NCBI RefSeq assembly: GCF_025398035.1
Contig: NZ_CP104558.1
Span: 2,604,001-2,668,000, forward strand
DNA length: 64,000 nucleotides
DNA from: Rossellomorea vietnamensis
Lineage (GTDB): Bacteria; Bacillota; Bacilli; Bacillales; Bacillaceae_B
Direction: 5' to 3'
The notes under the pieces were generated by a model that saw nothing but the letters and a program-made list of their open reading frames with translations, had not been told where the DNA came from and made no database searches. Positions 31,808-41,427 of the stretch are shown here, piece after piece; position 1 is the stretch's first letter; each line of letters begins with the position of its first letter. Both the position numbers and the translations under genes were made by a program.

Positions 31808-33367
31808 TCATGCACTGACTTTTTTTCTATGTTGGCTCCTTATCATAATTCTTTTGCAAATATTCCTTGATGTGCTTACCCCCACATTTACTAGATAACT
31901 AAATTCTTGTGTCCTAAAAAATAGAGCGGTAAATATTATATTAGGTACCAATAAGCAAGTAATAACTTTCAGTATGAAGTTTAAATCACCCTGGGGAAGG
32001 ATGTATTTACAAAGAGATTCGGTAATAAGGCATGTGGCTAGACCAACTACGAAATAACAGAAATAAATCCTCAAATATTTAGAGAAATGCATCTGGAACA
32101 CTTTTCGGTATACTAGCAACGGAGTCAGCCATAATGGCACAGAAATAACACTAATTAATGTTCCTAGAAAAACACCTGTAATCCCGATAAACTTTACTAA
32201 AATCAGAGATGCACCTAAATTTATCGCAGCTTGAATTAAGGGAGCAAAGCGATCTTCATGATATATTCCTGCTGTATTTTTAACCATAGTAATGGAGTTT
32301 CTCATTCCGCGTTCGAAAAATATCAATAGCAAAATAATTAGTATAGTTTTATTCATTAGAAACTCTTTACCAATCCAGAGCGTAATAAATGGCTCAATAA
32401 CCACATACAGAAAAATAGACGAAAATGAATACAGCCAAAAATTTGAGAACATAGAAACCTTGAAAATACTATAAACCTTTTCTTTATTTTCTGTAGCTAC
32501 TAAATTCCCTACACTATGATGAATATTATTTGAAATTTGATAAGAAAAATTACGACATATTTCGATCAACATACTATAGTTTGAATAAAGGCCAACTGCC
32601 GCTACACCAACAAAAGAAGAAATAATGATGTTATCTGTACTTAAAACTAAAAAAACACCCACATTCTGCAGGATAATCGCTTTTATATTTTTTATTATTC
32701 CTTTTTTTGTTGCAGCGTCCAGTTTAATTGCTTCAATATTTTTTAAAAATGGATACCTTTTATCCACTAACCCTGCTAAAAGGATTGAAGTACTTATGGT
32801 AATGACGCTTTCTACTATGAGAAATAATATAAAGTTTTTAGTATAGTAAAGTATTCCGATTTTTAAGCACATAGTAATGATTGATGATGCCGAATATATT
32901 AAAGTAACAATATAGTTTTTTTGATTAACATTCAGAAATGAAATCTTATACTGAAACAAGTAAGGGGCTACTGTATTCAGTAAGAATATAAAGTAAATAA
33001 TGTTGATTTGACCTACACTCGAGTCTTTTAAAAATAGGGGAAGAAACGGGAATAATAGTAGACCCAGAATTAGAATTACCACTGCAATTGCAAGATACGC
33101 ATGTTTATATAGCCTCATAAGAGCGTTTATCCTGCCAATATTATGATCAGCTACAGGTTTATATAAACTGTAAATAATACTAGAACCAATTCCCGCTTCA
33201 GCCAGAGAAAGCATAGCAAAGATATTAGTGAATAGACCTTGGATACCTAAGTATTCGATTCCTAAAGCACTGATAAATATGGTCCTTGATATGAAGCTTA
33301 ATGAAGTGATGATCAGTTGATTTGCTAGTCCTGCAGTAATATTAAAAATAGAATGTTTGGTTCTCAT
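31808..33367 (-). CDS. Polysaccharide flippase (Wzx/MATE-like)
   Basis: A 519-residue membrane protein with about 12-14 hydrophobic segments and the N-terminal pattern of oligosaccharide flippases (FNITAGLANQLIITSLSFISRTIFISALGIEYLGIQGLFTNI). It should move the lipid-linked repeat unit across the membrane for polymerisation by the EpsG-type protein at 47420. It is the last gene of the eps operon, separated from the hydrolase gene by 128 nt. In Bacillus eps operons EpsK fills this role, but similarity here is only at fold level. Confidence 0.88.
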   Translation of the reverse strand: MRTKHSIFNITAGLANQLIITSLSFISRTIFISALGIEYLGIQGLFTNIFAMLSLAEAGIGSSIIYSLYKPVADHNIGRINALMRLYKHAYLAIAVVILILGLLLFPFLPLFLKDSSVGQINIIYFIFLLNTVAPYLFQYKISFLNVNQKNYIVTLIYSASSIITMCLKIGILYYTKNFILFLIVESVITISTSILLAGLVDKRYPFLKNIEAIKLDAATKKGIIKNIKAIILQNVGVFLVLSTDNIIISSFVGVAAVGLYSNYSMLIEICRNFSYQISNNIHHSVGNLVATENKEKVYSIFKVSMFSNFWLYSFSSIFLYVVIEPFITLWIGKEFLMNKTILIILLLIFFERGMRNSITMVKNTAGIYHEDRFAPLIQAAINLGASLILVKFIGITGVFLGTLISVISVPLWLTPLLVYRKVFQMHFSKYLRIYFCYFVVGLATCLITESLCKYILPQGDLNFILKVITCLLVPNIIFTALFFRTQEFSYLVNVGVSTSRNICKRIMIRSQHRKKVSA

Positions 33368-33495
33368 AACTATCCCCTTAATTCATAATGCAATATTAAG
33401 AAAGCCTCCAAACAGAATTCAAACAATTTTGGAATTTTTTCATTTTATTAAAAGTAGGGTTGCGCTTTATATTCATTCTTACGCACTCATTCATG

Positions 33496-34698
33496 TTATG
33501 AAGTTAATTTTAGTTTATTGAGTAACCTATTGTAAGAATTAATATTTCTTATGCAAAACCCCTGGGTAAATGGAAGAACCTCATAAGAATTGGAATAAAC
33601 ACCAATATCTTTAGTATCTCCTTGTGAAAACTCTACTGCCCCATCTCTTCTGGTCACACTCATTAAGTATTGTATAGCTTTCTCAGAACTTCGATAACTC
33701 CTCTCACCTATTTCATTTATTTCAGACGCGTTTATGAGTAGCCAAGCTAGCATAGCAGTTGTTGATGAGTCTGCTCTTGCTTCATTACGAGTGATCGTCC
33801 AATTCCAACTGCCATTTTCTTGTTGGAAGTTCATTGCTGCTATAGCAACTTTCTTTACACTCTCTTCTAAAGTGGATTTGTATTTATGACTAATCGGTAA
33901 ATCTAACCACGAGTCAACTACTCCAATAGCAAACCATCCTAACCCTCTTCCCCACCCGATTAATCCCAAGGGCAATTTTTTTTCCACCTTATATACGTGG
34001 GATGGGATATGAAAGCCATTTAACATACCATTTTGCTCATACTCTTTAATCTGCTTTATTGCTAACTCAATACTTTCCTCACTGTTAAAATAGACTCCAT
34101 AATTTATCAAAAAGGGACATATAAAACCTATTGTATCTACATACCTGTAGTTCATCATAGATTTTCTATATCCCACTGTACCATCATTTCCAATATGTTG
34201 TTTGATTAATTCCCAAGTGTAATCTAATGCTGGTTTATATTTTTCAACCTCGATAAATGGCAATTTAAATATTGAATAAGCTAATATTGCGCAATCAATA
34301 TGTTCAGGCTTTTGAGCCCATTGCCCATCACTAGTAAACTTAGAGTTTAAATATATTGTTATTTTATCCTTAATCTTAGAATCTTCTTGAGATTTAATGT
34401 ATTCTGCTAAACCCAGTAAAAGAGATGCTTCTTGCCAATGCTGGATTGCACTTTTTGTGTAATTTCCTTTTAAAATGTCTATTACAACTAACCTTGAGTT
34501 ATCCGTGACTTTAATTTTCGGAGTATGATTTATCCAAACAGTTGCTTTATTAATTATTGATTTGTTCCACGATTGTTGATCTTGATATCTCCCTATATGA
34601 ATTCTTAATACCCACCTTTTAATAATAGGATACAGATCAAATGTAACAACTAACAATAGGACAAATACGATAACAATAATTGCGGTTTCACGAATCAT
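33496..34698 (-). CDS. Membrane-anchored GH88/GH105-like hydrolase
   Basis: A 400-residue protein with one N-terminal membrane anchor (residues 4-24), then an alpha/alpha-barrel-type domain. LIGWGRGLGWFAIGVVDSWLDLP (about 245-267) matches the W-G-R-G-x-G-W motif of unsaturated glucuronyl or rhamnogalacturonyl hydrolases. WNWTITRNEARADSSTTAMLAW and GVYSNSYEVLPFTQGF follow. Such enzymes act on products of polysaccharide lyases, but no lyase gene is nearby. In this operon it may trim or recycle the exopolysaccharide (inference). The 225-nt space before the next gene holds no feature I can name. Confidence 0.65.
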   Translation of the reverse strand: MIRETAIIVIVFVLLLVVTFDLYPIIKRWVLRIHIGRYQDQQSWNKSIINKATVWINHTPKIKVTDNSRLVVIDILKGNYTKSAIQHWQEASLLLGLAEYIKSQEDSKIKDKITIYLNSKFTSDGQWAQKPEHIDCAILAYSIFKLPFIEVEKYKPALDYTWELIKQHIGNDGTVGYRKSMMNYRYVDTIGFICPFLINYGVYFNSEESIELAIKQIKEYEQNGMLNGFHIPSHVYKVEKKLPLGLIGWGRGLGWFAIGVVDSWLDLPISHKYKSTLEESVKKVAIAAMNFQQENGSWNWTITRNEARADSSTTAMLAWLLINASEINEIGERSYRSSEKAIQYLMSVTRRDGAVEFSQGDTKDIGVYSNSYEVLPFTQGFCIRNINSYNRLLNKLKLTS

Positions 34699-34923
34699 TT
34701 TATCTACCCTTTCTCAGGTGATACCTTATTTTACATTACCAGATTCCTTATTCAGTTCGTTTAGCAACTCCTTTTTAATGAAGTTCCAACCTGCTGTCCA
34801 CGTTTCATTATTAACTCTTGCGTTTTGTATTTTATTTGATGTTTATTATATAATCATCTATCCTTGTAAGAACTCTGACTTCATTATTCGTTTTATAATA
34901 ACACCCAATACATTTTTTTGAAA

Positions 34924-36105
34924 TTATAATAATTGATAAAATTTATTAATTTCACTTTCGTTACCCAGATCTTCTAATGCTAATGCTCTCCTAAATTTAT
35001 TCCTTAGATCCCTATTCGATAACAACTCTATTACCCCTTCTGAAATTGAAGATGGATTCATTTTTACAATTAATCCATTTTCGTTATGAACTATTTGCTC
35101 TTTAGCTGTTTTAAAATTTGTTACAATAATGGGCTTTTGTAGTATTTTGGCTTCTTCGATAGCAATTGACTTACCTTCAAACCTAGATGGCTGGACATAT
35201 ATATCAGCTTGTTCCATATAAGAATAGGGATTTTCTTTTACTCCCATAAGAATAATGTGTTTTTCAAGTCCTTTTAATTGAATAAGGTTATTATAATAAG
35301 CATATTCACCTTCCCCAATTACATACCATATTATTTTTATACCTTTTGCAACTAATATTTCACATGCCTCTATTGCTAAATCAATTCCTTTTACCTCACA
35401 CAGTCTAGCCACAGTCATAACCGTTAAATGATCTTGACTTTTTATTATTTCTTTCTTAGTTTTTGCAAGACTATTTATAACCTTAGGAGAAACGATATTA
35501 TTAATAATTTGTATTTTATCTTTGATAGGAGAAAAATTGAGTTGTAAGGACTTCGCACATTCACTCGATACGGTAACAATATAGTTTAGTTTTTCAAAAA
35601 AAGGTTTATCAATCGTTTTATCCATTCCTGAGTTTGTATAGTTTGTATGAATCCATCCAATCTTATTTTTAGCCTTTACTTTTTCAACAATAAAATAAAT
35701 AGGGGCCATTTCCAAATATGCAATAGCACTGTCATATTCTCTTTCGATTTCTCCCAATGCTTTAGAGACATACTTCCAAACTCTTTGATCTGATCGAAAT
35801 GCATTCTTTTCAACCTTGTATATTATTCCTGTACAAATTCTTCCTAAAGCAATACTAAACTTCTTTTTTATTAAGCATTCAACTAATGCATTTTTTAATG
35901 ACATATTGAAATATCTAAATTCATTTGGTTGTTCAAGAATGTTAACTTGTTCAGGTATCTTCCCCATAAACAATCCCTCATGTTTAAAGAGATATAAATC
36001 AACATTATACTTCGAGTAATCTATAGACTGTAACAAGGTAACTAATGACTTCTCTGCGCCTCCACAGTTCAAATTATTCATAATAAATAACAGATTTTTC
36101 TTCAT
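34924..36105 (-). CDS. Glycosyltransferase family 4, paralogue 1
   Basis: A 393-residue GT4/GT1-type retaining glycosyltransferase. The N-terminal Rossmann start MKKNLLFIMNNLNCGGAEKSLVTLL has the acceptor-side Gly loop. The C-terminal half has TVARLCEVKGIDLAIEA, VIGEGEY and the E-x7-E region SRFEGKSIAIEEAKI. It belongs to a set of three closely similar enzymes (also 36116 and 39530) that share the opening K-K-N-[IL]-L-[FI] and [ND]-V-D-L-[YF]-[LV]-F segments. It likely adds one sugar of the repeat unit. It ends the glycosyltransferase block. Confidence 0.88.
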   Translation of the reverse strand: MKKNLLFIMNNLNCGGAEKSLVTLLQSIDYSKYNVDLYLFKHEGLFMGKIPEQVNILEQPNEFRYFNMSLKNALVECLIKKKFSIALGRICTGIIYKVEKNAFRSDQRVWKYVSKALGEIEREYDSAIAYLEMAPIYFIVEKVKAKNKIGWIHTNYTNSGMDKTIDKPFFEKLNYIVTVSSECAKSLQLNFSPIKDKIQIINNIVSPKVINSLAKTKKEIIKSQDHLTVMTVARLCEVKGIDLAIEACEILVAKGIKIIWYVIGEGEYAYYNNLIQLKGLEKHIILMGVKENPYSYMEQADIYVQPSRFEGKSIAIEEAKILQKPIIVTNFKTAKEQIVHNENGLIVKMNPSSISEGVIELLSNRDLRNKFRRALALEDLGNESEINKFYQLL

Positions 36106-36115
36106 TTTCTCCCAC

Positions 36116-37309
36116 CTAATTACAAATCTGATAAAGTTTTTGGATCTCTTGTTCCGTCCCCAAGTCTAATTTAGAGAGATTATTTATTAGTAATTCCCTT
36201 AATGATTGATTTTCTATAATTGATTCTATTTCTGAAGCTACCGAACATGGATTCATTTCCACGATCATTCCATCCACTTTATGTTTAATCTGATCTTTGG
36301 CTGTACTGAAATTAGTTACAACAATTGGTTTCTTTAGAATTTTAGCCTCATCTAGCGCAATAGACTTCCCTTCGAATCTAGACGTTTGAACATAGATATC
36401 TGCCTGTTTAATGAAAGGATAGGGATTTGCTTTTAACCCTAATAATATAAAATGATCGTATAAGTTAAGCTCACTTATTAAATTCGTTAACTTGGCTCGC
36501 TCCTCACCTTCTCCAATGACGTACCATTTTATATTATATCCATCCTCTACCAGCTTTTTACACGCTCTAATTGAAAGCTCATATCCTTTTTGATAATGCA
36601 ACCTCCCAATGGATAAGATAGTCACTTCGTTTTCCTTTTTGTTGTATACTTTATCATTATATTGATCTGCCATCTTATTAATCATAGTAGGAGATACAAT
36701 ATTATAGATTACACTAATCTTCTCTTTTTCTGTCGGGAATCGATTTCGCAGAATTGCAGCGCATTCTTCCGAAACAGTAACGATATTATCTAGTTTTTCG
36801 AAATATTTTACATCTATATCAGGGTTCATGCCTAGATTATCGTAATCGATATGAACCCAACCAATTTTATTTTTGGCATCAACTTTTTCTACACAGAAAT
36901 ACGTAGAGGTTTTTTCTAGGAAACCTATAGCAGTATCATACTTTTTCTGAATTCCAGCTATTGATGCTGATAGATACTTCCAACTTTTCTGTTCTTTGAT
37001 TGAGATACTGTTTTTAGTTCTGTTGTTAAGCCAGAACATGAATCTGTTAAAAACTAAATTTAATTTCCCTTTTAGAAGGAACTTTGTTACAGAAGATAAT
37101 AAGGGTGAAGAAAAAATAGTGAGCATTTTAGGTAAAGGTAGAACGTTTACCTCTTTAGGTATAAAATCCATAAAAAGACCCTCATGGTTAAACAGAAATA
37201 AATCTACATTGTATAAAGTATAATCAATCTGTGATAACAGATTCACTAAACTTTTTTCCCCTCCACCCGCTGACAGACTTGGCATAATAAACAGGATGTT
37301 TTTTTTCAT
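36116..37309 (-). CDS. Glycosyltransferase family 4, paralogue 2
   Basis: A 397-residue GT4 enzyme beginning MKKNILFIMPSLSAGGGEKS. C-terminal motifs are SIGRLHYQKGYELSIRA, VIGEGEERAKL and SRFEGKSIALDEAKILKKP. It is highly similar to the neighbour at 34924 (10 nt downstream), pointing to tandem duplication. ATG 37309 is chosen because GAGGAG lies 5-6 nt upstream; the frame opens at 37321. Its ribosome site overlaps the stop of the pyruvyltransferase gene. Sugar specificity cannot be read. Confidence 0.88.
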   Translation of the reverse strand: MKKNILFIMPSLSAGGGEKSLVNLLSQIDYTLYNVDLFLFNHEGLFMDFIPKEVNVLPLPKMLTIFSSPLLSSVTKFLLKGKLNLVFNRFMFWLNNRTKNSISIKEQKSWKYLSASIAGIQKKYDTAIGFLEKTSTYFCVEKVDAKNKIGWVHIDYDNLGMNPDIDVKYFEKLDNIVTVSEECAAILRNRFPTEKEKISVIYNIVSPTMINKMADQYNDKVYNKKENEVTILSIGRLHYQKGYELSIRACKKLVEDGYNIKWYVIGEGEERAKLTNLISELNLYDHFILLGLKANPYPFIKQADIYVQTSRFEGKSIALDEAKILKKPIVVTNFSTAKDQIKHKVDGMIVEMNPCSVASEIESIIENQSLRELLINNLSKLDLGTEQEIQKLYQICN

Positions 37310-37317
37310 ATTTCTCC

Positions 37318-38484
37318 TCACACCAATGCAAAAAGATTATTTAAATAGCTGACAGCTTTGTGTGACATTTTATTAATTTCAGGGATGGACTGTTCTAGTT
37401 TCTGACGAATTTCCTCTTCTTCTACTATTAATTTATTAAATTTTCCGATAAGAGTTTTACTCTCTGAAATTTCATCAATCCCCAATACAAGCTTTTCTTC
37501 CCCAAAAATATCCTTTGCAATTCCTTTTGATTTCACACTGTATCCCAATACCATGGTCGGGACTAAACTTGAGTATGCAGCAATGGTTGCATGGGTTCTT
37601 GCTCCTATAAAAAATCTCATTCTTGCAATATAACCTTTATATTGTGTTGCATTTAAATGGTCTGGTAACAATAAAACTCTTCCTGTATGTTTATATTCTT
37701 CATGAAAGGACTTGAGTATCTCATAATCATTATTACCATCATCAATGACATGGGGCGTAAGGGCAATGGTCAAATTAGTCGTTTCGAGGATGTGGTTTAT
37801 TAAGCTCTTTACAGCTGCTTTTGATTTCTCGTTTCTTCTCCACACAAGTGGACTGAAGTTAATACCAACTGTGTTTCCTTCCTGCCAGCCTTCAGGTAAG
37901 GGGAGCTCTTCTTTCTCTAAAGTAAAAGCAGAGTCTGCACATAATTTAACGTTTGATAATCCTTTGCTTCTTAATACATTTAATGTAAGTGTTTCACGTG
38001 CCAGGATAAGATCAAATAATTTTAAATCCTCTAATTTCCTCTCTGAAAGATCTTCTTCTCCAATGGAGCATCCCCATAGCACAAGCTTCTTCCCTTGAGC
38101 TTTTACTCTCTTATTAATTTCATACCACCCTGGTTGTTCTCCGTAGCAATAGTTATCTCCACCAATAGAGAGACAAACATCTGCTTGATTAATATGTTTA
38201 ATGATATTTTGATGTATTTTCCCTAACGCAAATGACTCATCGTTAAATAATTTTACTTTTACTGAAGATAAGAGCCAATCATATGAAAATTTATTTATGG
38301 AACAATCAGAACCATCATAAATAGCATCCAATTCCGATATGATTTCATCTGTTTTAGGTCTTCCTGAAACTAAATATACCTTAGCATCCTTTACATACTC
38401 TTTTATTAGTTTCGTGGAAGACCGGACGATTGCTTCACAACCTCTATTCTGACTCCCACCATGAAAAAACATAAGCACTTTCAT
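37318..38484 (-). CDS. Polysaccharide pyruvyl transferase family protein
   Basis: A 388-residue protein of the family that adds ketal-linked pyruvate from phosphoenolpyruvate to a sugar (EpsI, EpsO and CsaB relatives). It opens MKVLMFFHGGSQNRGCEAIVRS and shows SIGGDNYCYGEQPGW near residue 108, LARETLTLNVLRS near residue 163 and RFFIGARTHATIAAYSSLVPTMVLGYSVKSKG near residue 290. The last segment with GxRxHA is the family signature. It suggests an acidic pyruvylated exopolysaccharide. It lies between GT2 and GT4 genes of the operon. Confidence 0.9.
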   Translation of the reverse strand: MKVLMFFHGGSQNRGCEAIVRSSTKLIKEYVKDAKVYLVSGRPKTDEIISELDAIYDGSDCSINKFSYDWLLSSVKVKLFNDESFALGKIHQNIIKHINQADVCLSIGGDNYCYGEQPGWYEINKRVKAQGKKLVLWGCSIGEEDLSERKLEDLKLFDLILARETLTLNVLRSKGLSNVKLCADSAFTLEKEELPLPEGWQEGNTVGINFSPLVWRRNEKSKAAVKSLINHILETTNLTIALTPHVIDDGNNDYEILKSFHEEYKHTGRVLLLPDHLNATQYKGYIARMRFFIGARTHATIAAYSSLVPTMVLGYSVKSKGIAKDIFGEEKLVLGIDEISESKTLIGKFNKLIVEEEEIRQKLEQSIPEINKMSHKAVSYLNNLFALV

Positions 38485-38497
38485 TTTCTTTCTCCTC

Positions 38498-39526
38498 CTA
38501 TTTGTTCCTAAATCTGCTATAAGCAGTAGCTAAATAAAGACCCAACGTTGATCTTTGATTTATTAATTTAACAAATAATTTTTCATATCTACTTAAGAAT
38601 GGATAATCTTCACTGTAAAATAACGGTAAAGATTCTATAACTGATGGGTGCGAGAGCATCATTTTTATGTACAAATATCTTTTCTTAAAACTCACTTCTT
38701 TTGTGGGAGTATAATATAGATGAATAAATGACATTACATTCTTTATCAATTTTATTGCTTTAAAGGTCCGTACCTTTTGATAATCCAATTGAAGCTGTAA
38801 TGAAGCTGGATACTTATATTGATAAACATCAATCGCTCTTTGAAAATAGTCCTTTTCTTGGATATTTCGTGTTGCACTTCCTTTTACCTCTCTATAGATG
38901 TATCCTGTGTAATTAATATACTTTACCTTGTTTGAGAAAGATAAAAAATACAAATTAAACAACCCATCCTCCCCCAGAGCTACTTGCTTCGGAAATTCCA
39001 AGTTGTTCTCTTTAATAACTAGATGTTTATATAATTTATTCCACACAGAATTACAATTGTCTTCTTTTAAAAAATAGGAAATTAGTTCTTTTATCATACC
39101 TTCTTCAAGAGTCTGATTCTTTGGGAAGGAATAAGTGGTAATAAATACTTTGCCATCACAATAGCTTTTACAATTCGAAATAATTAGATCATGACTATCT
39201 TCTATGGCTGCCTGATACAGTGTTTTAAAGTATTCTTCTCCCACGTAATCATCCGCATCAACAAAACCAATGTACTCACCTTTTGCCACCTTCATCCCAT
39301 TATTTCTAGCTATACTGACACCCTGATTTTCTTGGTTAATAAGCTTGACTCTTTGATCTAATAGTTGATATTCTTCAATAATTTCCTTGCATTTATCTTT
39401 TGAACCGTCATTTACAAAAATGAACTCGCACTCATAAAGCGTTTGAGATAAAAGGGAGTCCAGGCACTGAGCTATATATTTCTCTGCATTAAAGACTGGT
39501 ATAATGACACTGACTTTAATAATCAA
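38498..39526 (-). CDS. Glycosyltransferase family 2
   Basis: A 342-residue GT2 inverting transferase. The nucleotide-binding start VSVIIPVFNAEKYIAQCLDSLLSQTL is followed by EFIFVNDGSKDKC, NQGVSIARNNGMKVAKGEYIGFVDADDYV (the D-x-D/DADD metal motif near residue 92) and a C-terminal amphipathic region. EpsJ-like in architecture. The start is TTG 39526, behind GGGGGG about 9 nt upstream, and 3 nt after the preceding gene stop. Substrate unknown. Confidence 0.88.
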   Translation of the reverse strand: MIIKVSVIIPVFNAEKYIAQCLDSLLSQTLYECEFIFVNDGSKDKCKEIIEEYQLLDQRVKLINQENQGVSIARNNGMKVAKGEYIGFVDADDYVGEEYFKTLYQAAIEDSHDLIISNCKSYCDGKVFITTYSFPKNQTLEEGMIKELISYFLKEDNCNSVWNKLYKHLVIKENNLEFPKQVALGEDGLFNLYFLSFSNKVKYINYTGYIYREVKGSATRNIQEKDYFQRAIDVYQYKYPASLQLQLDYQKVRTFKAIKLIKNVMSFIHLYYTPTKEVSFKKRYLYIKMMLSHPSVIESLPLFYSEDYPFLSRYEKLFVKLINQRSTLGLYLATAYSRFRNK

Positions 39527-39529
39527 GAA

Positions 39530-40786
39530 TTAAATCCCCCCTTTTCTTATTGGGACGCTAACAGCATTCATGGGTTCTTCTTTCCTAATATCCCCCTCCA
39601 ATAGTGAGTAAAGCTTTTTTAATTCAACGGAATTGCTAAAATCCTGTTTTCGAAGGTATGAACACAGCCCCTCTCTAAGTTGAGTATTTTTATATAGTTC
39701 TTCTATAGAATCAGCTAAACTTTCAGGGTTCATATCGCAAATGATCCCTTCCTTCCCTTCTTCAATTTGACTGCGAGAAGTGGGGTAATCTGTAAGTAAA
39801 ATGGGTTTACCCAATATCTTAGCTTCCGTCACTGTAACCGCTTTTCCTTCATATCTGGACGGCTGAATAAATAAATCGCATTTATTCAAAAATGGATATG
39901 GATTGGTTTTTTTCCCTAACAGAACAAAAGATTCATTTAACCCATAATCGTTCACCATTTTTTTCAGTTCTTCCTCATACCCTCCATAACCAATGACATA
40001 CCACTTAATTGTCGTTAAACCTTTCTCATGTACCAACTTCAAAGCTTTGATCGCTATATCAAACCCCTTCACATAAGAAAGTCTTCCTACCGAGAGTATC
40101 TTAAAAGTATCCAGATCATATCCCTCGATATCATGTCCAGATAATTGTTTAATAACTTCTGGGGAAGTGATATTCTCACATAATACTATTTTCCTGCGCA
40201 ATGAAGGGTATTGAGTGAGGAAAGCTTTTGTCACATCCTCTGAAATAGATACGATATAGTCAAATTTTTTCCAAGCTTTGAAATCAACTGAATGATTAAT
40301 TTCTAACTGACTATAGTCTGTATGAATCCAGGCTATTTTTTTCTCCGCCTTCACGCTTCTAAATATAATGTCATGAGGCCAGGAATAACTAATAACAGCC
40401 TCATACTCCTTTTTTATTTTAGGCATAATGAGACTGGAATACTTAAAAGACAATTGCATCTGAATGTATCCAGGTCCTTCCTTGAATTTTTTCAGCCTGG
40501 CTTCAACTGTTGCAAGTAGTTTACTGACCACCCTAATAATCGAAGTGGATATTTCACCTTCCTTTAGACATTGCTTAATTGGCCTTCTAAACACGGAGTA
40601 ATTCGGAATTTCTGGTAATAGGTTTACTTCCTCGGGTATATCATTCAGTAGTTCCCCTGAATGATCAAAAACAAAAAGATCAACATTATACTTGCTATAA
40701 TCAAAGCTGCTTAGCATATTAATTAAACTTTTTTCGATTCCTCCAATTCCCATGCTATAAACCGCAATTAAAATATTTTTTTTCAT
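39530..40786 (-). CDS. Glycosyltransferase family 4, paralogue 3
   Basis: A 418-residue GT4 enzyme starting MKKNILIAVYSMGIGGIEKS, the third member of the paralogous set with 34924 and 36116. Conserved C-terminal motifs: SVGRLSYVKGFDIAIKAL, VIGYGGYEEELKK, SRYEGKAVTVTEAKILGKPIL. It has a longer C-terminal tail than its paralogues. It overlaps the acyltransferase gene by 4 nt (ATGA), so translation is coupled. It probably adds a distinct sugar of the repeat. Confidence 0.88.
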   Translation of the reverse strand: MKKNILIAVYSMGIGGIEKSLINMLSSFDYSKYNVDLFVFDHSGELLNDIPEEVNLLPEIPNYSVFRRPIKQCLKEGEISTSIIRVVSKLLATVEARLKKFKEGPGYIQMQLSFKYSSLIMPKIKKEYEAVISYSWPHDIIFRSVKAEKKIAWIHTDYSQLEINHSVDFKAWKKFDYIVSISEDVTKAFLTQYPSLRRKIVLCENITSPEVIKQLSGHDIEGYDLDTFKILSVGRLSYVKGFDIAIKALKLVHEKGLTTIKWYVIGYGGYEEELKKMVNDYGLNESFVLLGKKTNPYPFLNKCDLFIQPSRYEGKAVTVTEAKILGKPILLTDYPTSRSQIEEGKEGIICDMNPESLADSIEELYKNTQLREGLCSYLRKQDFSNSVELKKLYSLLEGDIRKEEPMNAVSVPIRKGGI

Positions 40787-41415
40787 AATATCTCCCTCAC
40801 TTTTTCTCCTGTTGTGAAGGGTTTAATAATTGGTTCTCGTTTATTAAGATATAATGAATTAGCCGGGACCTTCCCTTTGACAACACTCCCAGCTGCAATG
40901 ACTGCGTTATCTCCTATAAAAGTATCTCTAACAATTACTACGTTAGAGCCAATCCACACATTTTCACCAATATACACATCTCCTTTGACCAAATGACCAT
41001 TTGAATGATTTTTATAATTATGATCATGGTCGTTAATAGAAACATTGGGTCCGATTTTGGTGAATTTACCGATTGAGATATGTTTTACGCAATTGATAGT
41101 GCAATTATCATTTATAAAGACTTTATCTCCTATTGTAAGAAGACCATTGAAATCAATCCTTATACTGGCGTTCTTGCGGATAAAAGCAAATTTCCCAATA
41201 TACAGTCTAGATGATTTGTTAAAGATTTCAATACTGCTATTGGACTGTAAAGAGAAGATTGTTGATTTAATATTTTTTGAATATATTACTTTAAACAAGA
41301 AACCTCTTAGTACCCCAATAAAGTGAGACATATTCATATATAAGGTAATAAATAACCCCCTATTATGAATATCATTCATGATTGTATTGATCGTTTTTGT
41401 GAGAATTTTAATCAT
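40783..41415 (-). CDS. Left-handed beta-helix O-acyltransferase
   Basis: A 210-residue hexapeptide-repeat acetyltransferase (NodL/LacA/WcaF type). An N-terminal helix region (residues 1-45) precedes repeated [LIV]-G-x4 turns, with the catalytic-His segment SINDHDHNYKNHSNGHLVKGDVYIGENVWIGSN and the C-terminal VIAAGSVVKGKVPANSLY. It likely O-acetylates a sugar of the exopolysaccharide using acetyl-CoA. It stands between the GT4 and GT32 genes of the operon. Confidence 0.88.
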   Translation of the reverse strand: MIKILTKTINTIMNDIHNRGLFITLYMNMSHFIGVLRGFLFKVIYSKNIKSTIFSLQSNSSIEIFNKSSRLYIGKFAFIRKNASIRIDFNGLLTIGDKVFINDNCTINCVKHISIGKFTKIGPNVSINDHDHNYKNHSNGHLVKGDVYIGENVWIGSNVVIVRDTFIGDNAVIAAGSVVKGKVPANSLYLNKREPIIKPFTTGEKVREIL

Positions 41416-41427
41416 TTCAATTCCCCT

